Source: Liolophura sinensis (Eukaryota > Mollusca > Polyplacophora > Chitonida > Chitonidae). Taken from it: a stretch of DNA of 64,000 bases. Of the stretch, positions 1 through 12,800 are shown piece by piece. How positions within the stretch are numbered: position 1 is the first letter of the stretch; each line of letters opens with the position of its first letter. A program made the position numbers and the translations under genes. Under the pieces are notes generated by a model. The model was not told where the DNA came from. It saw only the letters and a list, made by a program, of their open reading frames with translations, and made no database searches. The stretch is from contig NC_088295.1 in the NCBI RefSeq assembly GCF_032854445.1, positions 95,907,805-95,971,804 of the forward strand, written 5' to 3'.

Positions 1-640
1 TTGTATCTGTGACACAATTATCATTGTATCTGTGTCATATGTAACATTGTATCTGTGTCACATGTGACATTGTATCTGTGTCACATGTAACATTGTATCT
101 GTGCCACATTTAACATTGTATCTGTGCCACAATTATCATTGTATCTGTGACACATTTAACATTGTATCTGTGCCTCATTTAACATTGTATCTGTGACACA
201 TTTAACATTGTATCTGTGTCACATGTAACATTGTATCTGTGCCTCATTTAACACTGTATCTGTGACATTTAACATTGTACCTGTGTCACATGTAACATTG
301 TATCTGTGTCACATGTAACATTGTATCTGTGCCTCATTTAACACTGTATCTGTGACATTTAACATTGTACCTGTGTCACATGTAACATTGTATCTGTGTC
401 ACATGTAACATTGTATCTGTGCCTCATTTAACACAGTATCTGTGACATTTAACATTGTACCTTTGTCACATGTAACATTGTATCTGTGTCACATGTAACA
501 TTGTATCTGTTACCCATTTAACATTGTATCTGTGCCACATTTAACATTGTATCTGTGCCACATGTAACATTGTATCTGTGTCACATGTAACATTGTATCT
601 GTGCCACACTTAACATTGTATCTGTGCCACATTTAGACAT
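1..640. repeat. Minisatellite, about 23-bp unit, in intron upstream of PRDM10 exon 1
   Basis: About 27 imperfect units of the type cattgtatctgtgtcaca, with variants gccacat, gcctcat and gacacat. The array continues past the left edge of the window and stops about 40 bp before the exon 1 acceptor. A block spanning roughly 220-420 repeats with a period of several units, indicating higher-order duplication. Confidence 0.95.
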
Positions 641-682
641 TACTGAACATGTTTAGATCACTTTACTTTGAATGAAATTCAG

Positions 683-835
683 GGTTATCCCGTGCAGCAG
701 CTGATGGTAGATGCTGACAACCGAGTGGTAACCGTACAGAGGATTATCTCCCCTGATGAGCAAACTGTTACGCAGTCATCAATGTCTGTGAGGAGAGAAA
801 TGCCCGACGCTTCTCAAGCTCCCCTCATCGCAGTG
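683..835 (+). CDS. PRDM10: PRDM10 exon 1 in this window (internal coding exon, phase 0-0)
   Basis: The acceptor is ttcag at 678-682. The exon reads [20 protein letters not shown] onward, and upstream codons in the window do not supply a plausible start. The better donor is gtggtaagt (GT at 836). A weaker donor, tctgtgagg (GT at 788), would give a 105-nt exon in the same phase. The last 30 nt of the longer form ([10 protein letters not shown]) are themselves the first unit of the minisatellite that follows, so the choice decides whether repeat-derived residues are in the protein. Confidence 0.7.
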
Positions 836-3800
836 GTAAGTCTTTGCTTGAAGCTCCCACCAGCATAGTGGTAGGTCTTTGCTTGATGCTTCACCAGGTC
901 CCCTCTTTGCTGTGGTAGGTTTTTGCTTGACGCCTCACAATGTCCCCTCAGCATAGTGGTAGGTTTTTGCTTGACGCGTCACAAGCTTCCCTCAGCACAG
1001 TGGTAGGTCTTTGCTTGACGCTTTACAAGCTCCCCTCAGCATATTGGCAGGTCTTTGCTTTATGCTTCACAATGTCCCCTCAGCATAGTGGTAGGTTTTT
1101 GCTTGACACTTTACAAGCTCCCTTTAACATAGTGGTAGGCTTTTGCTGGACGTTTCACAATGTCACCTCAACATGGTGGTAGGTTTTTGCTTGACGCTTC
1201 ACAAGCTCCCCTCGGTACAGTAGCAAAATGTTTGCTTGACGCTTCACAAGCTCCCCTCAGAACAATGGTAGGTCTGCTTAATGCTTCACCGGCTCCCTCC
1301 AGCATAGTGGTAAGTCTTTGGTTACGTTTTACAAGGTCCCCTCAGTATAGTGGTAGGATTTTGCTTGACTCTTCACAAGCTCTTTCAGCACAGTGGTAGG
1401 TTTTTGCTTTATGCTTCACAATGTCCCCTCAGCATAGTGGTAGGTCTTTGCTTGATGCTTCACAAGCTCCTCTCAGCATAGTGGTAGGTTTTTGCTTCAT
1501 GTTTCACAAGCTCTTTTCAGCACAGTGGTAGGATTTTGCTTTATGCTTCATAATGTCCCCTCAGCATAGTGGTAGGTCTTTGCTTGATGCTTCACAAGCT
1601 CCCGTCAGCATAGTGGTAGGTCATTGCTTGACGCTTTACAAGTTCCCCTCAGCATAGTGACAGGTCTTTGCTTGACGCTTTACAAGCTCCCCTCAGCATA
1701 GTGACAGGTCTTTGCTTGACGCTTTACAAGCTCCCCTCAGCATATTGGCAGGTCTTTGCTTTATGCTTCACAAACTCCCCTCAACATAGTGGTAGGTTTT
1801 TGCTTGACGCTTCACAATCTCCCCTCGGTACAGTGGCAAAATGTTTGCTTGACGCTTCACAAGCTCCCCTCAGCACAGTGGTAGGTCTTTGCTTGATGCT
1901 TTACAAGCTCCCCTCAGCATAGTGACAGGTCTTTGCTTGACGCTTTACAAGCTCCCCTCAGCATAGTGACAGGTCTTTCCTTGACGCTTTACAAGCTCCC
2001 TTCAGCATATTGGCAGGTCTTTGCTTTATGCTTCACAAACTCCCCTCAGCATAGTGGTAGGTTTTTGCTTGACACTTCACAATCTCCCCTCAGTACAGTG
2101 GCAAAATGTTTGCTTGACGCTTCACAAGCTCCCCTCAGAACAATGGTAGGTCTGCTTAATGCTTCACCGGCTCCCTCCAGCATAGTGGTAAGTCTTTGGT
2201 TACGTTTTACAAGGTCCCCTCAGTACAGTGGTAGGTTTTTGCTTGACTCTTCGCAAGCTCTTTCAGCACAGTGGTAGGTTTTTGCTTTATGCTTCACAAT
2301 GTCCCCTCAGCATAGCTTCACAAGCTCCTCTCAGCATAGTGGTAGGTTTTTGCTTCACGTTTCACAAGCTCTTTTCAGCACAGTGGTAGGATTTTGCTTT
2401 ATGCTTCACAAGCTCCCGTCAGCATAGTGGTAGGTCTTTCCTTGATGCCTCACGAGGTCTCACAGTGGCAAGTCTTTGCTTGACACTTCACAACCTCTCC
2501 TCAGCATAGTGGTAAGTCTTTGAGGATGCTTTACGAGGTCCCCTCATTGCAGTGACAGGTCTTTGCTTGACGCTTCACAAGCTCCCCTCAGCACAGTGGT
2601 AGGTCTTTGCTTGACGCTTCACAAGCTCCCCTCAGCATAGTGACAGGTCTTTGCTTGACGCTTTACAAGCTCCCCTAAGCATAGTGACAGGTCTTTCCTT
2701 GACGCCTCAGGAGGTCCCCTCATCACAGTGGCAAGTCTTTGCTTAACGCTTCACAAGCTCCCCTCAGCACAGTGGTAGGTCTTTGCTTGACGCTTTACAA
2801 GCTCCCCTCAGCATAGTGACAGGTCTTTGCTTGACGCTTTACAAGCTCCCCTCAGCATAGTGACAGGTCTCTCTTTGACGCTTTACAAGCTCCCTTCAGC
2901 ATATTGGCAGGTCTTTGCTTTATGCTTCACAAACTCCCCTCAGCATGGTGGTAGGTTTTTGCTTGACACTTCACAATCTCCCCTCAGTACAGTGGCAAAA
3001 TGTTTGCTTGACGCTTCACAAGCTCCCCTCAGAACAATGGTAGGTCTGCTTAATGCTTCACAGGCTCCCTCCAGCACAGTGGTAAGTCTTTGCTTACGTT
3101 TTACAAGGTCCCCTCAGTACAGTGGTAGGTTTTTGCTTTATGCTTCACAAACTCCCATCAGTAAAGTGGTAGGTGTTTGCTTGACGCTTCACAAGCTCCC
3201 CTCAGAACAGTGGCAAGTGACACTTTACAAGGTCCGTCAGCACGGTGGTAGATCTACTTGATGCTTCACAAGCTCCCCTCATCACAGTGGTAGGATTTTG
3301 CTTCACAATTCGCAAGGTCTCCTCAACATAGTGGTAGGATTTTGCTTGACGCTTCGCAAGGTCTCCTCATCACAGTGGTAGGTTTTTGCTTGACGCTTCA
3401 CAAGGTTCCCTCAGCACCATGGTAAGTTTTTGCTTGACACTTCACAAGCTCCCCTCGGCACAGTTGTAGGTTTTTGCTTGATGCTTCACAATGTCCCCTC
3501 AGCACAGTGGTAAGTTTTTGCTTGAGGCTTTACAAGCTCCCTCAGCACAGTGGTAGGTTTTTGCTTGACGTTTGACAAGCTCCCCTCAGCGCATGTATTG
3601 GCCGACACTGTATTTTCTGACACTGTGTTTGCCAATGCACCGTGTTTGCTGACCGTGTATTGGCTGACCCTGCATTTGCTTATCCTGTATTGGTGACCCT
3701 GTACTTGCTAACAGTGTATTTACTGACGCTGTGTTGGCTCACAATGTATTGACTGACAATGTATTTGCTGAACCTGTATTTGCGATACTGTATTAGTGGA

Positions 3801-6800
3801 CCCTGTCTTGGTGACCCTATATTTGCTAACCCTGTCTGAGTGACCCTGTATTTGCTGACGCTGGATTGGCTGACCGTGTATTTGCTGACATTGTATTTGG
3901 TAACCCTTTATTGGCTCACAATGTATTGACTGACCATGTATTTGCTGACCCTGTATTGGCTGACCTTGTATTTCTTATACCATACAGATACCCTCCCACA
4001 GCCAGGCTAACTTCCATGCCATGCCGTCTCAGTCGACCGCTATGCCAAAAACCTCTCTGGGGATGATTGTGTCTAGCTCACACGCCACCCACAGCAGTTT
4101 GGTCTCCTTCGGTTCCACGTCTGAGGTTAGCACAACGGCGGGATCTCCCAGTATGCACGCTGCTCACATGGACCACTCAGGGGAGGGTGACGCAGACCCA
4201 ACAGTCAGCTCCATCAGTACAGTATTCACAGGCTCAGACATGATGGAGACCGTACCACCCAAGGTAGGCAGCTGTGATGTAGGCAAGATACAACATGCTG
4301 TTTATGCAGCTGTAGTTTAGGTGAGATACAACGTGCTGTTCATGCCGACCATGAATTTTTGTGTAACGCTGTATGTTTATATCACTGGCCACAGATTTAT
4401 GGTAAGAAAAGACCTTGGGTGGTAGTCATGGCAGAAACTGTATTTCTTCTGTAGAGATAGCTGTAGAAATGTGCAGCAATGACATGGACACATTGCCAGA
4501 TTCCTCCAGGGCCTAATCCAGCCCTTCTCAGCGTCCGATTACCAGATGCTGCCCTTCCCTCTAAGTGCCCTTTGTGTCAAAAGGAAAAAAAAAAAACAGA
4601 AACAGCCTGAATTCATTATAAGACTTGAATTATTTACTTAGTCGCTAGGTTTTGACTAGTTGTTCGCCACAATAGTTTTGGCAAATACAATTTCTGTGTG
4701 GTGAAAGCATATTGATGTCCCTTCGCCACAGTGGCGAAAGCAGTGGATGCCTGTCAACTTCAGTTGTTTAGGTTTAAAGTTCGTTAATTTACTCAAATTT
4801 AATGTTGGATCCAGAATCAAGAAGGAATATTTGACTTCGGTGTGAAAGAACTTGGTTATGAAAACAACAAAGTTTTTAAAGACCATTTAACATTGGAAAT
4901 GTATGCCCTGAAGCAAGTGACGAAAATTGGACCCAGGATTATTCAGTTAGCATTCAGATTATGCGAACAACTTTTTAATGATGGCCTGGGGTAGCTATGA
5001 TACCTGTGATGATCAGATGCACATGTCATCCGGGATGGCAAAGTTCTCCACATATCAATAAATACAAGCCATCCTTTGACTGAATTTTTGGGCCAGATAC
5101 ATGTTGTGGTGCGCACGTGGGTTGGTGGTCAACCATAGGAATCGAGGCCCTTAAAAATGTATGAGAATCGAAATATTCAACAATGAGGTGCCAGTGTTTC
5201 GACCCCCTGCCCTTCTGAGGCCAGATTAGGCCCAGTCCTCCCATTCATATGTCTGGGTTTTGATGATGTAACATGTGAATGATGAGGTTACTGTTTCCGG
5301 ATAGAGCTTTGCATGATGATATAACAAGTTACAGTTACGGACTGAGGTTGAGGTGTGCAAGTTACATGTGGATGATCACCCAGTCGAGGCCGTCTTTTGT
5401 CATAGAGGTCGCAAAGCTACCGAGGTGACAAGATTACCAAGACTGGGTGATTATCTATCTTGGACACCAAAACCAAAAGCGGTAAGTGACTTACACAGTG
5501 GTTTTATTGTTTATCAAGAGTTAGTCGTAGTTGTTAACTATTTTACTTTTGACATCTGGTAATAGCTCTGCTATTTCACAGTTTTACCATACGTGGCCTA
5601 ATCCTTTAAGATATATTAAACAACCCTGTTGTATCTTGTTACATGCACCTGACCTTCTAACCTTCTAAGATTATCTATGCTTACTTGTTTACTTTCATAT
5701 TCTGTTGAAAAGGCGGCTTCAGTAGGCCCTGTGTTTCTTTATGGTTCGACTTCTATTATAAGCCACTGAGACTCGCAGGGTCTGGTTTGGAGAAGCTAAT
5801 AGCTTGACATTTTCAGCGTACCCACAGGAGTGACAGTGGCAGCGGGGAGCCTGACACCACCCAAGGGGACGGCGAGGACTTTCCTCCTCACAGAGGTGGG
5901 TGACCACAGCCGTGTCTTGTACATACATGCATGTATCATATTAGGCCTACTTCTTAAATGTTCAGCACTTTACTGTGCAGTAAATAAAACCGAATTTGTT
6001 CAGTTTGCCCATGGAACTATTACATACTCTTTATTCAGTCATATTATTGTTCAGTTTGCCCATGGAACTATTACATACTCTTTATTCAGTCATATTATTG
6101 TTCAGTTTGCCCATGGAACTATTACATACTCTTTATTCAGTCATATTATTGTTGAGTTTGCCCATGGAACTATTACATACGCTTTATTCAGTCATATTGA
6201 ATGCCATTATTTACTTTCTGTATTGGAAAAAGGTGCTTCCCATGTTTTTGCTCCGCTGTTGGATAATCATGTGGTTGTTATTCTAGTGCTTCAGTCTGGA
6301 CATTTACCAGATGTTGTTATTGTAGTGCCTCACTCGGGACATTTACCAGATGTTGTTATTGTAGTGCCTCACTCGGGACACTTACCAGATGAAAGTGATG
6401 AGACTGGGCTTCTTCACTCGACAGTGGTGGGTTCCACGGTCAAACACATCAGAGGATGTTATGGATGCCTCTCTTGATACGAGTCACTTGAGTCAGGAGT
6501 CTGTGGGCTCCAGCGGACTCACTTCGTCCAGCGACTCAGCCATGGACTCAGGACTTGATCGCACAGTGGACAGCAGCTCTGTGGGTCAGTGCTTCCATTT
6601 ATTTATTTCAGTTTTATGTCCAGAAGGCTCTGGGTACCCCTCTTTACAGTGCACACATGCACAAAGAAATCATAATTACATCTATATTCTAGACTTTACA
6701 ATTGCTTGTTGATCCTGCAACTGGCTATACAATTGCTTGTTGATTGCGCAACTGGCTATACAATTGCTTGTAGATCCCACAACTGACTTTACAATTGCTT

Positions 6801-9800
6801 GTTGATCCTGCAACTGGCTATACAATTGCTTGTAGATCCCACAACTGACTTTACAATTGCTTGTTGATCCTGCAACTGGCTGTACAATTGCTTGTAGATC
6901 CCACAACTGACTTTACAATTGCTTGTTGATCCTGCAACTGGCTGTACAATTGCTTGTAGATCCCACAACTGACTTTACAATTGCTTGTACATCCCGCAAC
7001 TGGCTTTACAATTGCTTGTAGATCCCACAACTGACTTTACAATTGATTGTAGACCCTACAATTGACTTTACAATTGATTCAAAACCCTTCATTACAGCCA
7101 TACCCCGTTACAGCCAGGAATCAGTAGGAAACCCCCAAAATGCGGATTAATTGGCTTAAATGCAGGACATCAAGGGTTTCCGAATGGTGACCTGCTTATT
7201 CAGTCTTTTTATGCTAACTCTTGTCATTGAGCACACTAATTTTAACAAAATGGAAGTCAAGCAAATGGCCAGCGGTGATGTGTTCAAAGATATAAAGGCA
7301 CAGAAAGTCACTTACATTGGTAAACAAATCCTTAATTCTCAAAATTACGGCATCTCACCTGGACAAACTCAGATCATCACATAATCTATCCAATGCCCTG
7401 AAAGGTCCACCTATGACACTGATGATCACACCGCACATGACACTCTTCATCAGTCCATCCATGACACTGATGATCAAGCCGCACATGACACTTGTCATCA
7501 GTCCATCCATGGACACTGATGGATCATGCCGCACCTGACACTGGTCATCAGTCCATCCATGACACTGATGATCATGGCGCACATGACACTGGTCATCAGT
7601 CCATCTGAGACACTGATGATCATGCCACACATGACACTGGTCATCAGGCCATCCGAGACACCTGATGATCATGCTGCACATGACACTGGTCATCAGGCCA
7701 TCTGTGACACTGATGATCATGGTGCACATGACCACCGGTCATCAGTCCATCCATGACACTTACTGATCATGCCGCACGTGACACTGGTCATCAATCCATC
7801 CATGACCCCGGATGGATCAAGGCGTACATGACGCTGGTCATCAGTCCAATCCATCACACTGATGATCACGCCGCACATGACACTGGTTATTAGTTCATCC
7901 ATGACACTGATGATCATGCCACACATGACATTGGTCCATCAGGCCACACATGACAGTGGTCATCAGTCCAAACCTTACACTGGGCAACAGTATATCAATG
8001 GCACTGGTCATCAGGCCACACACGGGAACTGGTTATCAGGTCACAACATGACACTGGTCATCAGCCAAACCTGACACTGGGCAACAGTACATCAGTGACA
8101 CTGGGTCATCAGGTCACACATGACACTGGTCCATCAGGTCACACATGACACTGTTCATCAGTCCAAACCTTACACTGGGCAACAGTACATCAATGACACT
8201 GGTCATCAGTCCCAAACTTCACAGTGGTCATCAGGCCACACATGACACTGGTCATCAAGTCCAAACTTGACTCTGGTCATCAGGTCACACATGACACTGG
8301 TCATCAGTCCAAACCTCACACTGGGCAACAGTACATCAATGACACTGGTCATCAGTCCAAACCTCACACTGGCAACAGTACATCAATGGACACTGGTCAT
8401 CAGTCCAGACTTCACAGTGGTCATCAGGCCACACATAACAACTGGTCATCAGTCCAAACCTGACACTGGGTGACAGTACACTCAATGACACTGGTAATCA
8501 GGCTGCACATAACACTGGTCTTTGGGCCACACATGGCAATTGGTTCTTGGGCCACCCATGCCATTGGTCCTTTGGTCACCCATGACTCTGGGCCTTGGGC
8601 CACACATGACACCAATCTTTGGGCCACCCATATCACTGATCATCAGTCCACCCATGCCACTGGTCCTTGGGCCACCCAAGGTATGAATAGTATGATAAAT
8701 GACAGTCATTTGTATGTTTTTGTGCACGCAGGCTTCATATAGATGATGGGTTATTTTCTCTGTCCAGGTCATCATCAGATATCACCACCTCCCTATAGTG
8801 CTCATCATATGACCCCGTCAGATCACCGGTTACATACTTCAAACAACCACTCCAGTCAATCAGTTAATCATGCTAGTCAATCCGGGCTTTTGCTGGCACC
8901 TTCAGGACATGTGACTGCCACACTTAACTTGGCACCCAATCAGATGTCCACCATCTCTGGCTATGCGGTGTCTAACCTACAGTATGCTAACTTCCCTATG
9001 ACACAACCTCAGCAGGCCTCAGGCTCTGGGCAGATGGGCTACTTCATACCTGTGGAACTGCCCAATGTCCAGAATGTGCAAACTGCCCAGTCCACTGTCA
9101 CCCCTAATGGTCAGCTGGATGAGAGAGAAGACAAGGAGAATGTGGACACTGACCAGAGAAGGGTGAGCATCCAGCATTTATCTGTCAGTGTAGCTGTTAT
9201 AGGCCATATAGATTATAAGTTTATGTACCCATCGTAGATCCAAACTAATGAGTGTTTGGGTGTTATGTTTCTGTTCATAACATGAAATGCACAGCTTTTT
9301 TCATGAGGAGGACTTAATTGTGTCACACACCTGGAGGTTTCTAATGGTGAACTCTAACCTTTGGACTGTATTCACAAGTACAGGTATGTGCATACTGCTG
9401 CGTGGGTGGATGCATGTATGCAGGGGCCACTTTCACAAAGCAGCATATGACATTTATTTATCTTACATTTGTCGTATGATATTTTGTACGTTACTATTAA
9501 CATACCATCGTCGTACAAATACAACATCTTTGTGAAAGAGCCCCAGGTGTCTGTACAAGTGGGTGTGTACATAGTTTGTTCTCAAATGTCAGGAGTGTGT
9601 TCATGGATATGTGCATATGTCAGGTGTGGGTACATGGTGTGTTGTGCATATGTCAGGTGTGGGTACATGGTGTGTGTGCAAATGTCAGGTGTGTGTAGAC
9701 GGTGTATGTGCCAATGTCAGGTGTGTGTACACAGTGCATGCTCATGTCATGTGTGGGTAAATGGCATATGTGGAAATGCGTATGTATCAGGTGTGTGTAC

Positions 9801-12800
9801 ATGGTGTGTTTGCATATGTCTGGTGTGGGTACATGGTGTGTGCGTGTATGTCTGGTGTGGGTACATGGTGTGTGTGTGTATGTCTGGTGTGTTTACGTGG
9901 TGTATGTGCATGTGTCAGGCGTGTCTACATAGGGTGTGCACATGCATGTATGTAATATGTGTGTACATGGTGTGTGTGTGGGCATATGTCAGGTGTGGGT
10001 ACATGGTTTGTGCATATATATCATGTGTGTGTACATGGTGTGTGCGCATATGCCAGGTGTCTGTACATGGTGTGTGGGCATGTGTCTGATGTGTGTATAT
10101 GGTGTGTGTGCATATGCCAGGTGTCTGTACATGGTGTGTGGGCATGTGTCAGGTGTGTGTACATGGTGTGTGGGCATGTGTCAGGTGTGTATATATGGTG
10201 TGTGGGCATGTGTCAGGTGTGTGTATATGGTGTGTGGGCATGTGTCAGGTGTGTGTACATGGTGTGTGGGCATGTGTCAGGTGTGTGTACATGGTGTGTG
10301 CGCATATGCCAGGTGTCTGTACATGGTGTGTGCGCATATGCCAGGTGTCTGTACATGGTGTGTGGGCATGTGTCAGGTGTGTGTATATGGTGTGTGGGCA
10401 TGTGTCAGGTGTCTGTACATGGTGTGTGGGCGTGTGTCAGGTGTGTGTACATGGTGTGTGGGCATGTGTCAGGTGTGTGTATATGGTGTGTGGGCGTGTG
10501 TCAGGTGTGTGTATATGGTGTGTGGGCATGTGTCAGGTGTATGTACATGGTGTGTGGGCATGTGTCAGGTGTGTGTATATGGTGTGTATGAATATGTTAG
10601 GTGTATGTACATGGTGTGTGGGCATGCGTCAGGTGTGTGTACATGGTGTGTGGGCATGTGTCAGGTGTGTGTACATGGTGTGTACAGTTATGTCAGGTGT
10701 GTGTACAGGTGCTGATGAATTGCTCATTATTGATTGACAGGTGAGAAAGTCTGACAGGATCGCCCACATGGAGGCCGATACATACCAGAGACGCCCTCAG
10801 AGATATATCCCCAAGCCATACAATCACGAGGAAATCTGTAAGCCGTAATCACCATTTACAAGTCATTTGGAAACTCACAGAATCAGTCATTCTTTGAATA
10901 TATAAAATTTGTCAAGCAATCAAAGGTACGAATGGGATATAAACATGTATTTACATTTCTTTTTATCAGTGCTTTGTTTTATTGCACTACAGTGTGTTAC
11001 CATGCTACTTTTGTTTTACCATACTATTGCAATTTACCATGCTGCTGTTTTACACTGATGCTGTTTAACTTTGCAACTGTGTTTTTCAGTATTTTTGTAC
11101 TTTACCATACCACTAATTGTTCAACCTTTTGGCATGTTTGTAAGGTGTTCAGGTATGGTCTGAGGGCTATATTCTGTGTCTAAATTGAAATTTGCTCATT
11201 CACACTCACAAAGGTTGAGGAATTCGGGTAGTTTGGTATTTTATTTATGTTTTTTGTATTACTCTACTTGCAGGGTGTGAGGAATGCATGAGGTCCTATG
11301 CTACAGAATGTGCCCTACACAAACTCATGCCCATCCCTGACAAACTGGTGCTGTCTAGAGCCTGGTCAAGTCTGCCCAATCTTCTACAGATATTCCGCTT
11401 TGGAGATACGCCTGGTAAGAAGAATGTATTCCATTCTAGAAATACAGAAACAAAGAGAAATTATTACATGAAAGATTCATAGCAGATTCTGTAAATATAT
11501 ATGCAGATAGCAAGTTACTTGTAAGACAAGAATGGTTGCATTAGGAATCTTCCAGAGGTATTTGCCAATCTGAGTAAGAGCTTGAATAGGTTTTGCATGT
11601 GGAGAAGCACTTTCTGAAGAGAAATATTCAACCTGTATTGTTTTTTCAGAGCTGGGTGTTTTTGCCAAGCGCCTTTTACCTAAACAGACTCAGTTTGGAC
11701 CATTCATAGCTGAGCTGTGTGAGAGCAGAGATATGGTGGCAAACACTCGCTTTCTTCTGCGGGTAGGTACAGTAATCATACAGTTGATGTGGAGTGAATC
11801 CAGGATGTCTCTGTAATACTATGGTTGGTTAGCGCACTGGCACAGTGTAATAACCCGGGAGCCTCTCACCAATGGAGTCGCTGTCAGTTCAAGTCCAGCT
11901 CATGCTGGCTTCCTATGCTGTCATATGTGGGAAGGTCTGCCAGCAACTTGCGGATGATCGTGGGTTTTTCCTTGGGCTCTGCCTGGTTTTCTCCCACCAT
12001 AATGCTGACCGCCGTCGTATAAGTGAAATATTCTTGAGTACACCATAAAGCACAAATCAAATAAATAAATAAATGCTGCGGATGTGGTTTGTCTGTAATA
12101 CTGCCGATGTGGTGTGTCTCTATTGTTGCGAATGTGGAGTATCTGTAATACTGCAAATGTGGTGTGTCTAATACTGCAGATGTGGTGTAAATCCAGGATG
12201 TGTCTGTAATACCACGGATGTGGTGTAAATCTAAGATGTGTGTGTAATACTGCAGATGTGGTGTAAGTCCAGGATGTGTCTGTAATACTGCAGATGTGGT
12301 GTAAATCCAGAATGTGTCTGTAATACCGTGGGTCTGGGTAAATAGGGTAAATCAAGCATGTGTCTGTAATACTGTGGATGTGGTGTAAATCCAGGATGTG
12401 TCTGTAATACTGCAGATGTGGCGTAAATCCAGGATGTGTCTGTAATACTGTGGATGTGGTGTAAATCCAGGATGTGTCTGTAATACTGCAGATGTGGTGT
12501 AAATCCAGCATGTGTCTGTAATACTGCAGATGTGGCGTAAATCCAGGATGTGTCTGTAATACAGCAGATGTGGTGTAAATCCAGCATGTGTCTGTAATAC
12601 TGTGGATGTGGTGTAAATCCAGGATGTGTCTGTAATACAGCAGATGTGGTGTAAATCCAGCATGTGTCTGTAATACTGTGGATGTGGTGTAAATCCAGGA
12701 TGTGTCTGTAATACAGCAGATGTGGTGTAAATCCAGGATGTGTCTGTAATACTGTGGATGTGGTGTAAATCCAGGATGTGTCTGTAATACAGCAGATGTG

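Noticed and set aside
5353-5562. Possible extra PRDM10 exon ending in aaagcggtaagt
   Set aside because: Good donor but no clear acceptor, no similarity to PRDM10 known to me, and exons 2 and 3 already join in phase without it.
9936-10737. Cys-rich repeat proteins of 210-260 codons
   Set aside because: 30-bp UG-rich array; all three forward frames are open at once, the signature of a stop-free repeat and not of coding.
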